A stretch of DNA of 64,000 nt, taken from positions 434,001 to 498,000 of the forward strand of contig NZ_CP095390.1 of NCBI RefSeq assembly GCF_023008585.1, written 5' to 3'. Positions 54,071 through 61,448 of the stretch are shown in pieces. Made by a program: the position numbers and the translations under genes. The stretch's first letter is position 1. Each line of letters opens with the position of its first letter. The notes beneath the pieces are model-generated. The model was not told the origin of the DNA. It worked only from the letters and a program-made list of their open reading frames with translations, and made no database searches. This stretch comes from Natribaculum breve. GTDB lineage: Archaea > Halobacteriota > Halobacteria > Halobacteriales > Natrialbaceae.

Positions 54071-54808
54071 ATGATCGTCGTCGTCCCGGTAGATCCACCT
54101 CGTGACGGACTCGTGCTGGCCTCGCTCGTCGAAGAAACGTCGCTGTCGAGCGACGACGCGGCGCGCCTCTACGAAGCCGCGACGGCAGACGTCCTCCGGG
54201 CCGTCGCCTCGAGCGGCGGCGACCTCCTCGTGAACTACCGCGACGAGGCGACCCTGCCCGACGGCGTCGGCGGCGACCCCGAGGCCGAGGTTCGCGCGCT
54301 GGCCGCCGACGCCCTCGGCGGCACCGACGAGGTTCGCTTCGAGCGCCAGGTCGGCTCGACGCGGGCGGCACGAGTCGGCAACACGGTGACACACCTCCTC
54401 GAGAACGAGGACGCGACGAGCGTCGGCGTCCTCGAGCCGACCGCGGCGCTGGTCGCACGCACCGAGATCGACGGCGCGGCGATGTCGATCCGACGCAACG
54501 ACGTGGTGCTCGGCCCGGCACCGGGTGGCCGGACCTACCTCGCCGCGTTCGCCGAACCGATCGACTTCGAGGACGCGTACGCGACGCCCGAACTGTCGAC
54601 GCTCGCCCGTCGCGGTGGGGACGCCGGACTGGACGTCGGCTTCGCACCGATGCTGCCGACGGTGGCCACCGAGACGGACCTCTGTTCGACGATCGCCGGA
54701 CTCGAGGCTCGCAGCGTGGCCGGTCGACCGCTCCCCGAGGCGACGGCGACGGTGATCGACGACCTCGGACTCGTCGTCGAGGACGGACCGACGCTCGCCC
54801 GACGATAG
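54071..54808 (+). CDS. Conserved haloarchaeal protein, GT-A/nucleotidyltransferase-like
   Basis: The 245-aa product starts MIVVVPVDPPRDGLVLASLVEETSLSSDDAARLYEAATADVL. It resembles the DUF2064/CofC-type GT-A fold in pattern (strand-loop MIVVVPVDP, a central SVGVLEPTAALVARTEIDGA and C-terminal GLDVGFAPMLPTVATETDL), which suggests nucleotide-sugar or nucleotidyl transfer. The DxD-type motif is not obvious, so this is tentative. The tRNA-Ser gene follows 42 bases downstream. Confidence 0.72.
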   Translation: MIVVVPVDPPRDGLVLASLVEETSLSSDDAARLYEAATADVLRAVASSGGDLLVNYRDEATLPDGVGGDPEAEVRALAADALGGTDEVRFERQVGSTRAARVGNTVTHLLENEDATSVGVLEPTAALVARTEIDGAAMSIRRNDVVLGPAPGGRTYLAAFAEPIDFEDAYATPELSTLARRGGDAGLDVGFAPMLPTVATETDLCSTIAGLEARSVAGRPLPEATATVIDDLGLVVEDGPTLARR

Positions 54809-54849
54809 ACCGACAACGCTTTTTGACGGGATGTGAAAGGCGTACTCGA

Positions 54850-54933
54850 GGTGGGGTGGCAGAGCGGCCTAACGCGCCTGCCTTGAGAGCAGGTGGCTGT
54901 CAAGCCTCATGGGTTCAAATCCCATCCCCACCG
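54850..54933 (+). tRNA. tRNA-Ser(UGA)
   Basis: The acceptor arms GGTGGGG and CCCCACC pair over 7 bp with discriminator G73, as expected for serine. The anticodon arm CCTGC-CTTGAGA-GCAGG has the anticodon UGA (reads UCA/UCG codons). A long variable arm GGCTGTCAAGCC supports serine. The T arm ATGGG-TTCAAAT-CCCAT is intact. The D stem has one A-C mismatch. No intron and no encoded CCA are seen. Confidence 0.93.
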
Positions 54934-54936
54934 TAT

Positions 54937-55034
54937 TTTGCCGCGAGCAATTCCGCGAGCGGCAAATTGGTTCGATAGGATTTGAAGCAGGGAGCAGCTT
55001 TGCTGCGACCGTGGTTCAAATCCCATCCCCACCG
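54937..55034 (+). repeat. tRNA-Ser-derived double-hairpin unit 1
   Basis: Hairpin A pairs TTTGCCGC (54937-54944) with GCGGCAAA (54959-54966). Hairpin B pairs GGATTTGAA (54978-54986) with TTCAAATCC (55015-55023) around an inner GCAGC/GCTGC stem. The last 22 bases (55013-55034) equal the tRNA 3' end at 54912-54933. Confidence 0.85.
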
Positions 55035-55168
55035 TTTTTCCGCGAACAACTGCGACGAGCGCAGCGAGGAGCACGTGAGCGGAAAAACGAGACGGTGGGA
55101 TTTGAAGTAGACCGAGATTCTGCGCGACGCGCAGGTTCTCGGGCGTAGTTCGAATCCCATCCCCACCG
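55035..55168 (+). repeat. tRNA-Ser-derived double-hairpin unit 2
   Basis: Hairpin A pairs TTTTTCCGC (55035-55043) with GCGGAAAAA (55079-55087). Hairpin B pairs GGGATTTGAA (55097-55106) with TTCGAATCCC (55149-55158; one G-U), with an inner CCGAGA/TCTCGG stem and a CTGCG/CGCAG tip. The last 20 bases (55149-55168) match the tRNA 3' end with one change (C to T context: TTCGAAT versus TTCAAAT). Confidence 0.82.
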
Positions 55169-55367
55169 TTTTCTCTGGGAGGGCACGACGAGTACAGCAG
55201 GAGACCTCTCGAGTACTCGCTCGAGCGGTCGGCGAGAGCCGCTGGTCGACGACTCGAAGACCCCGAGTATGTGAGAGACAATTTCACGCCCGATGACACG
55301 GGTGTTACGTGGTTACACCACCGTTTCTGCAGGGTATTTAGCTGTGCGAAAATAAGTGGTGTACGCA
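55169..55367. other. Intergenic region before the FAD protein gene
   Basis: No gene is seen. It probably holds the promoter of the next gene (GTATTTAGC near 55335-55343, about 25-33 bases before the ATG) and the end of the tRNA transcript region. Confidence 0.5.
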
Positions 55368-55958
55368 ATGAGCGACACCGACGTAATCGTCGTCGGCGGT
55401 GGTCCCGCCGGACTGAGTGCAGCACTGTTCACTGCGAAAAACGGCCTCGAGACGACGGTCTTCGACACCGACGAGACGTGGATGCACAAGGCGCACCTGT
55501 TCAACTACCTCGGCGTCGGTTCGATCGGCGGCAGCGAGTTCATGGCGACGGCACGCCAGCAGGTCGACGCGTTCGGCGTCGACCGCCACCAGGGCGAGCA
55601 GGTCACCGGCGTCGCGTCGTCCGGAGACGGGTTCGTCGTCGAGACCGAGGACGGCGATTACGACGCGCGGTACGTGATCTTCGCGACGGGGGCGAACCGC
55701 GAACTCGCCACCGACCTCGGCTGCGAGACGGACGACGACGGCGTCGTCGAGGTCGACCTGGACATGGAGACGAGCGTCGACGACGCCTACGCGACGGGTG
55801 CGATGGTGCGTCCCGAGAAGTGGGAAGCGACGATCGCCGTCGGCGACGGTGCCGCAGCCGCCCTCGACGTCCTCTCGAAGGAACGTGGCGAACGCTACCA
55901 CGACTTCGACGTGCCAGCCGACGCCGAACGCGTCTTCGGCGGACTGGGAGACGAGTAA
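55368..55958 (+). CDS. Single-domain FAD/NAD(P)-binding oxidoreductase (TrxR-like)
   Basis: The 196-aa protein starts MSDTDVIVVGGGPAGLSAALFTAKNG, the GGGPAG FAD motif. It has a short GSIGGSEFMATARQQV region, ARYVIFATGAN and a final TGAMVRPEKWEATIAVGDGAAAALDVLSKE. Only the FAD domain of the thioredoxin reductase fold is present: there is no NADPH Rossmann insertion and no redox CxxC. It could act as an NADH-independent flavoprotein. This short form is known in haloarchaea, but its role is unclear. Confidence 0.82.
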   Translation: MSDTDVIVVGGGPAGLSAALFTAKNGLETTVFDTDETWMHKAHLFNYLGVGSIGGSEFMATARQQVDAFGVDRHQGEQVTGVASSGDGFVVETEDGDYDARYVIFATGANRELATDLGCETDDDGVVEVDLDMETSVDDAYATGAMVRPEKWEATIAVGDGAAAALDVLSKERGERYHDFDVPADAERVFGGLGDE

Positions 55959-55997
55959 GCAGTACGGTCGGTAGAACGGAACCGCTCGCGAACCGGG

Positions 55998-57038
55998 TTA
56001 TTCGTAGGAGAGTTCGAGTTCGAGCGCCCGCTCGAGCAGGTCCTCGTCGTAGCGTTCTTCGGTCTGTTCGGGGCGGGTCTCGTGGATCGTCCGCACCTGC
56101 TGGACGGTGTTGCGGAAGTTCTTGAACGTGGCCTCGTCGACCATCTGGCCGTCGAGGGTCACGGCACCCGTCCCCTCGCGTTTGGCCGCGTTGAAGCGCT
56201 CGATCTTGCTGACGTCGCGCTCGAGTTCCTCGGGCGTGGGCATGTGGATCGTGTTCGCCTGGATCGTCTGTTTGGGGTACAGAGACCAGGAGCCGTCGAG
56301 TCCCAGGCTGGCCTCGTGTTCGACCTGGTCGGCGTAGGCGTCGGCGTTGTAGTAGGTGAGGCCGGCGCGCTCTTTGAACAGGTCGTCGAACGGGCCACCG
56401 ATCGAGAGCAGGTCGCCCGCGCTGGCCTCGTTCGAGAGTTCCTCGAGCAGGCCGTCCCAGCGGGGCATGCCGTCGCCGAAGTCGCGACCGCCGAGTTCGG
56501 CCGCGTAGTCGACGGGACCGAACACGAGCGCGGTGAGTCGGGAGTCCTCGCCGAACTTCGCGATATCGCGCAGGTCGGACTTCGCCCGGCCGGTCTCGAT
56601 GATGACCGAGAGGCCGATCGAGCCGTCTGCGTGGCCGTGTTCGGCCTCGGCGTCGGCGACCGCGGCGGCCGCGCGTTCGACGTCCTCGAGTCGGCCCACC
56701 TTGGGGACGACGACGCCGTCGATCTCGTCGCCGATCTCCGCGACGAGGCGGTCGATCTGGTCGCGACCGCGCTCGCGGAACGACTCGTCCTCGTAGCTCC
56801 ACTCGACGCGGGGCCAGATCTCGCCCGGGAAGTCGTACTCGGGGACGAGGTCGATCGTGTTCTCGAGCCCCTGCTCTTTCATGTCCGGGGCCGTGCCGTC
56901 TTCCATGTCGGGCACGAGCCAGTCGGGAGCCTGGAAGCCCTCGGCCTCGAGGCCGGATCGGAGGTACTTCGCCGTGTCGTCTTTCGGGACGGCGGCCGGT
57001 GCGGTCTGGAAGGTTCGACAGAGTCTCACGTCGCTCAT
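55998..57038 (-). CDS. citE: Beta-methylmalyl-CoA lyase (HpcH/HpaI/CitE-like)
   Basis: The 346-aa protein starts MSDVRLCRTFQTAPAAVPKDD. It has the HpcH/HpaI aldolase layout: WLVPDMEDGTAPDMKEQGLEN, GVVVPKVGRLEDV, SVIIETGRAKSDLRDIA (catalytic/metal Glu) and LTALVFGPVDYAAELGGRD with the Mg-binding Asp. It would cleave beta-methylmalyl-CoA into glyoxylate and propionyl-CoA, the last step of the methylaspartate cycle. Malyl-CoA or citramalyl-CoA are alternative substrates. It lies 48 bases from mch on the same strand. Confidence 0.9.
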   Translation of the reverse strand: MSDVRLCRTFQTAPAAVPKDDTAKYLRSGLEAEGFQAPDWLVPDMEDGTAPDMKEQGLENTIDLVPEYDFPGEIWPRVEWSYEDESFRERGRDQIDRLVAEIGDEIDGVVVPKVGRLEDVERAAAAVADAEAEHGHADGSIGLSVIIETGRAKSDLRDIAKFGEDSRLTALVFGPVDYAAELGGRDFGDGMPRWDGLLEELSNEASAGDLLSIGGPFDDLFKERAGLTYYNADAYADQVEHEASLGLDGSWSLYPKQTIQANTIHMPTPEELERDVSKIERFNAAKREGTGAVTLDGQMVDEATFKNFRNTVQQVRTIHETRPEQTEERYDEDLLERALELELSYE

Positions 57039-57086
57039 GTATCTGGTAGATTCGATAGTTAACGTTTAATCGTTGTGTTTCTGTCC

Positions 57087-58139
57087 CTATTCGCCTCGCT
57101 TGCGGATCGCCGCCGTCCGGGTGCCGGAGTAGACGGGTTCGTCGTTCTGGTTGAACGCGATGTGCTCGAAGCGGACGGTGCCGGCGACGTCGCCGTCGTC
57201 CTCGGCGTCGAGGACGCGCGTAAATGCGTAGACGGTGTCGCCGGGCGTGACGAAGGTGTGGAACTTCTCGTCGTCGAAGCCGACCTCGCGGTATGTCTTC
57301 TCGTCCGAGCGTGCGTGGCCGAGCGCGGTCGAGCGGGTCACGTCGCCGTAGGTGACGATGTCGCCCGAGGGCGAGTCGGCCATGACGTCGACGTTGTGGT
57401 GCTGTTTGGCCGTGTTCAGCGTCGAGAGCGGCAGGTAGGCGACGGTGACGTCGTCCTGGGTCCGCCCGCGTTCGTGACGGTAGGCGACCGCGGCGTCGCG
57501 GCCCTCGGCTTCCTCGAGCGCCTCGAGGAAGTCCTCGAAGTAGCCGCCCTCGGGCGTGACGAACTCACTGGGGAGGCCGGGCTCGTCTTCTTCTGGATTT
57601 TCGACCGCGCCCCCGTCCGTCTCGAGGGGCTGGCGTCGCGGGATCATGTTCGTCCGCTCGTACGAGCAGAGTACCTCGCCCGTCTCGGCGTCTTTCCCGC
57701 GGGTGCGCCAGGAGACGATGCCGTAGTTGGGGCGAGAACTCGAGGAAGCCCTGTTGACGACTTCGCTTTCGACGTGGAGTTCGGTTCCCGTGTACACCGC
57801 GTCGGTCGGGAACCGGACGTCGGTTCGGCCGAGGAAGTAGCCGCCTTTCTCGCTCAGATCCTCGACGGTGATGCCGAGGGTGGCGGCGGTGAGGTAGTCG
57901 GGGTGGACCGGCGGTTCCTCGAAGTCCCGGGCCTCTGCGGCGTCCTGTCGCCAGTAGGCGGGGTCGTGGTTGAGCGTCTGGCTCATCCACGCCTCGTTGC
58001 CGTGGCGGGTCAGCGTGAGGCCGGGTTCGTGTTCGATGATCTGGCCCTCTTCGAAGTCCTCGAAGCAGTTGCCCTTCTCTTTGGTCTCGACCTGTTCGAG
58101 TGCCTGTGCGAACGTCTCGGGGTCAGTCCAGTCAGTCAT
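57087..58139 (-). CDS. mch: Mesaconyl-CoA hydratase
   Basis: The 350-aa protein has two MaoC-like hot-dog halves. The first has GNEAWMSQTLNHDPAYWRQD with the hydratase Asp/His pair, and the second GDIVTYGDVTRSTALGHARSDEKTYREVGFDDEKFHTFVTPGDTVYAFTRVL. It would hydrate mesaconyl-CoA to beta-methylmalyl-CoA. The mal stop overlaps its start by eight bases, so the two are tightly coupled. Length fits haloarchaeal Mch. Confidence 0.92.
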   Translation of the reverse strand: MTDWTDPETFAQALEQVETKEKGNCFEDFEEGQIIEHEPGLTLTRHGNEAWMSQTLNHDPAYWRQDAAEARDFEEPPVHPDYLTAATLGITVEDLSEKGGYFLGRTDVRFPTDAVYTGTELHVESEVVNRASSSSRPNYGIVSWRTRGKDAETGEVLCSYERTNMIPRRQPLETDGGAVENPEEDEPGLPSEFVTPEGGYFEDFLEALEEAEGRDAAVAYRHERGRTQDDVTVAYLPLSTLNTAKQHHNVDVMADSPSGDIVTYGDVTRSTALGHARSDEKTYREVGFDDEKFHTFVTPGDTVYAFTRVLDAEDDGDVAGTVRFEHIAFNQNDEPVYSGTRTAAIRKRGE

Positions 58140-59406
58140 CTGCAGTCACCTCGTCTTCAGTTTCGAGTCGCCCACGCCGTCGGCGAGCGACCGTGCGACG
58201 CATCTCGTTTTCGACGATCATGTACCCCTCGTCGAATCCCATACCCGGTTTCGCGAGCACCTGGGCCGCGTCCGTCGCGAGTGCGACGTGGGCGCAGGCA
58301 CGTGCGGACGTCTCCGTCTCGTTGCAGGTCCCGCCGAGGTACGCGCGGGTGTCCGTCCCGTCACAGTACTGGACGGCCCGTGCGCTTCGCTGGATGCCAC
58401 CGAGGTCCGGCGTTTTCACCTGGACCACGTCGGCGGCACCCGCGTCGACGAACGCCTGGACGTCCTCGAAGGTGTTACACCACTCGTCGGCGACGACGTC
58501 GACGCCGACGCCGGCCTCGGCGAGTCCCTCGCGGAGTTCACACATCGCCTCGATCTGGGCCTCGCGGTCGCCGACGTCCATCGGCCCCTCGATCTGGATC
58601 GGGAGGTCGCCGGCCGCGTCCTCGAGGGCGGCGAAGTACTCGACGACCTCCGGGCGGTCGTAGGGTGCACCGAAAATTTCGCCGATCATGCCGTAGACGT
58701 CGATGTGGATCCGCGGTTCGTAGCCGTCGGGACCGAGTTCCTGCGAGCGGGAGACGAGCCACTCGACGTACTCGAGTAGGGTCTCGCCCTCCGGGCCGAT
58801 CTTCTCTTCGGCGTTGATCAGCCCGTGGGGCAGGACGGGAACGCCCTTGATGAACATCTTCTCGGCGTTGACGTAGCGGTCGTCGCCGCTCTGGCCGAAC
58901 ACCGGGATGGGTTCCTCGGCGGGTTCGGTCTCGAGTTCGGCGGCCAGGACGTCCGTCCGCGTCGTCCCCTCGGCCTCGGCGGCCGCGGCGAGCAGCGCCT
59001 GGGAGACGCCGTAGCGGATCGCCGTGTGGAGCCGGTCGCCCTCGACAACCATCTCCTCGAGCAGTTCCGCGTTCTCGAGGAAGTCCGTCGCGTCGCGGCC
59101 GACGAGTTCCTCGGCGACCGGCCCCTCGACGACGGGGGCGTACTCTGCGGCCTGGAAGAGCGGGTCGCGTCCGCCAGCACCGGAGTACTGGACGGCGGCG
59201 CAGTCGCCCCGAACCACGCTTCCGTCCTCGAGTTCGACGTCGACGATCAGGGCCTCGCCGGCCTGGCGGATCGAGTCGAAGCCCTCGGTGACTGGCTCGC
59301 CCACGTAGGCGAAGCCGTCCTGGCTCGCTCCCCGCTTGATCGCGCGCTGGTCGTCGAAGTAAAAGCCCGAGAAGCCGGGCGTGGCGTGGACGGCCTCAAT
59401 CCGCAT
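58132..59406 (-). CDS. mal: Methylaspartate ammonia-lyase
   Basis: The 424-aa enolase-superfamily enzyme deaminates (2S,3S)-3-methylaspartate to mesaconate. It has YVNAEKMFIKGVPVLPHGLIN, PRIHIDVYGMIGEIFGAPYDRPE with a metal Asp, QIEGPMDVGDREAQI and DVVQVKTPDLGGIQ, where the Lys corresponds to the catalytic base. ATG 59406 is preferred over GTG 59415. It overlaps glmE by 11 bases and mch by eight, giving a tight operon. Confidence 0.94.
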   Translation of the reverse strand: MRIEAVHATPGFSGFYFDDQRAIKRGASQDGFAYVGEPVTEGFDSIRQAGEALIVDVELEDGSVVRGDCAAVQYSGAGGRDPLFQAAEYAPVVEGPVAEELVGRDATDFLENAELLEEMVVEGDRLHTAIRYGVSQALLAAAAEAEGTTRTDVLAAELETEPAEEPIPVFGQSGDDRYVNAEKMFIKGVPVLPHGLINAEEKIGPEGETLLEYVEWLVSRSQELGPDGYEPRIHIDVYGMIGEIFGAPYDRPEVVEYFAALEDAAGDLPIQIEGPMDVGDREAQIEAMCELREGLAEAGVGVDVVADEWCNTFEDVQAFVDAGAADVVQVKTPDLGGIQRSARAVQYCDGTDTRAYLGGTCNETETSARACAHVALATDAAQVLAKPGMGFDEGYMIVENEMRRTVARRRRGRLETEDEVTADD

Positions 59407-60850
59407 TGCCGACACCTCCGGTGCCGCTGTGGGGACGACCGATCAGTTTCCCGTCGCTGATCGCGTCGACGTCGTCGGCGACCATCCGGAACGACTCCTG
59501 TCGTCCCTCGGTCTCGGCCCGCTGTGAGAGTCGCGCGCGGTGGATCTCCTTGATGTCGTCGTCCATCTCGAGGTCCGCCCACTCGAAGATGCGGACCCGG
59601 CCGTCGTCGTCGCGCGCGGGGAGTACCGCACCCGCCGCGCTGTCGCTCGGGGCGAAGGGCACGTCGAGTGCACCGGACTCGAAGGCCTTGATGGTCCCCC
59701 AGGCGACGTCGCCGTCGCCGTGTTTCAGGATCGTGTCCATGAGACAGTGGGTCTCTCGTTCGATCAGCTCCTGCTCCTCGTCGATACCGTCGATGTCGAT
59801 GTTCTGCTCGATCGCCATGTCGATGATCTGCCTCGTCGTTCGCAATCCGGCGGCGTTGGCCTCCTTGGTCGGCACGCCCTGGAACTCCTGTGGGGACTTG
59901 GTGATGACCTTGTCGGGCTGGGCGATCGCCGCGGTCATCCCGCCGAGGCTGATGACGCCGTTGGCGCGAGCCTCGTCCGGCGGGAATCCGCCCATCCACT
60001 CGTGGAAGACGGTCGTCACGCAGACGTCGTCCGGCAGGTACTCGTTACCCAGCTTCTTCAGGGCGCGCAAGGCGGCGACGTCCTGGACGACGTTGCCGAC
60101 CTGTCCGTACCCCAGCGTGACCGACCGGACGCCCTGGGTGGCCGCGAGCTGGCCCTCGACGATGCCGATCGCGATCGCGATCGAGGGCGGGACGAGCGTC
60201 CCGGTCAGCGGACCGAACGGCTCGCGGTTGATCCGGACGCCGCGTTCGGTGTACGCGCCGGCCAGCCGATCGACGAACTGCCAGTGTTCGATCGTCTCGG
60301 CGAGGCCGTGCTCTTTCGTGTAGGGGATGTTGTACGAGATCGGTCCACCCTCGAAGCTCTGGAAGCCACCCGCGAAGGTGATCGCCGCGAGCAGCCGGGC
60401 GTCGGGCGTGCCGTGGCGGACCTCGATCGGGGCGTCGATCGCCTCGATCAGGTTTCGGCAGCCGTCGACGCCGTGGTTGACGGCGGGAAAGCCGTTTAGA
60501 GTGTCCTCGCCCGTCTCCCGGGCCTTCTCGAGACCTTCCTGGGCTTTCCCGTACTCGTTGTCACGGGTGTAGGAGTCGATGGTCGTCGGGAGGAGGTCGG
60601 CCTCGCCCTCGCCGTGGAGGTACTCGAGCAGCTCGATCTGGTCGTCGAGTCGCGGGACGCCCGCTCTGGGCTGCAACAGCGGTTTGTCCGCGGACTCGAG
60701 TACCTCGGCGAAGCGCTTCTCGACCGGAAGCGACTCGTGGTAACGAATCGCCTCGTCGAAGTCGACGGCAGCACCCGTCGCCCAGTCGGATCGGATCTCG
60801 TCGTCGATACGCCGTAGCTCGTCGGAAGGAATACGCTCGTCTCGTATCAT
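59396..60850 (-). CDS. glmE: Glutamate mutase epsilon subunit
   Basis: The 484-aa TIM-barrel subunit binds glutamate and cobalamin at the GlmS interface. Recognisable parts are PLLQPRAGVPRLDDQIELLEYLHG, FEGGPISYNIPYTKEH, REPFGPLTGTLVPPSIA and GYGQVGNVVQDVAALRAL. It converts glutamate to 3-methylaspartate by a radical mechanism with adenosylcobalamin. The start is directly next to the glmS stop, with no spacer, and its end overlaps mal by 11 bases. Function depends on B12 supply. Confidence 0.95.
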   Translation of the reverse strand: MIRDERIPSDELRRIDDEIRSDWATGAAVDFDEAIRYHESLPVEKRFAEVLESADKPLLQPRAGVPRLDDQIELLEYLHGEGEADLLPTTIDSYTRDNEYGKAQEGLEKARETGEDTLNGFPAVNHGVDGCRNLIEAIDAPIEVRHGTPDARLLAAITFAGGFQSFEGGPISYNIPYTKEHGLAETIEHWQFVDRLAGAYTERGVRINREPFGPLTGTLVPPSIAIAIGIVEGQLAATQGVRSVTLGYGQVGNVVQDVAALRALKKLGNEYLPDDVCVTTVFHEWMGGFPPDEARANGVISLGGMTAAIAQPDKVITKSPQEFQGVPTKEANAAGLRTTRQIIDMAIEQNIDIDGIDEEQELIERETHCLMDTILKHGDGDVAWGTIKAFESGALDVPFAPSDSAAGAVLPARDDDGRVRIFEWADLEMDDDIKEIHRARLSQRAETEGRQESFRMVADDVDAISDGKLIGRPHSGTGGVGNAD

Positions 60851-61291
60851 CTAGGAATTAACGGTAACACGCTCCGACTCTGTCGTCGTGATCTGCAAGT
60901 CGCGCTCCAGGGCGGCGATCGCCTCTTCGGGGTCGGTCTCGGAGTCGAAGACCCGGTCGAACCCGAGGTCCTCGAACGTCGCCCGGGTCTCCTCGAAGTC
61001 GTCCTGACCGACCGCGAGGTTGCCCCCGATGTAGGTGATCGCGTCGACGTCCGCCTCGGCGAGGACGTCGTGGAAACCCTGACAGTCCTGCTCGGCGTGA
61101 CCGTAGAGCGAGGAGACCAGTACAGCCTCGGCGTCGTGGGCTTTCGCTGCCTCGGCGAACTCCTCCTGGGAGGTCTGTACGCCGAGGTTGACGACGTCGA
61201 AACCAGCTGCACTGAACGCCTGCTCGAGGATCGTGATCCCGACGACGTGCGCGTCGGATCCGATCACACCGAGAACGACCGTTCGGGTCAT
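60851..61291 (-). CDS. glmS: Glutamate mutase sigma (cobalamin-binding) subunit
   Basis: The 146-aa protein has the B12-binding motif DxHxxG at D13-H15-G18 (GSDAHVVGITILEQA), where His binds cobalt, followed by AEAVLVSSLYGHAEQDC and TYIGGNLAVGQ. It pairs with GlmE. ATG 61291 gives MTRTVVLGVIGSDA; an in-frame ATG at 61306 would add five residues. It is the first gene of the five-gene operon and is divergent from mct. Confidence 0.95.
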   Translation of the reverse strand: MTRTVVLGVIGSDAHVVGITILEQAFSAAGFDVVNLGVQTSQEEFAEAAKAHDAEAVLVSSLYGHAEQDCQGFHDVLAEADVDAITYIGGNLAVGQDDFEETRATFEDLGFDRVFDSETDPEEAIAALERDLQITTTESERVTVNS

Positions 61292-61448
61292 TGTATGGAC
61301 AACCATGAGGAATGGGGTCTTAACTCTAATGGTTTTTCATGATAATACTCCTTATACAGCCTTCGACTCTCAGATTGTCACGTGTGAGCACCATCATGAT
61401 CTATAGTAAAGATTTTTGCGTCCCTGTCTGCATTGTGGGGATACACGC
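61292..61448. promoter_or_regulatory. glmS/mct divergent regulatory region
   Basis: This 157-bp gap is notably AT-rich for the genome and controls both arms of the methylaspartate cluster. The motif TCATGAT appears at 61337-61343 and 61394-61400. Promoter-like sequences are CTATAGTAAA (61401-61410) for mct and, on the minus strand, GTATAAGGAG (near 61348-61357) for glmS. The two motif copies sit next to the two promoters, which suggests an operator (inference). Confidence 0.6.

Noticed and set aside
54912..55168. tRNA 3'-end repeats as attL/attR of an integrated element
   Set aside because: The copies are only about 100-134 bases apart with no integrase or cargo genes between them, and each copy pairs with an inverted partner, which att duplications do not explain.
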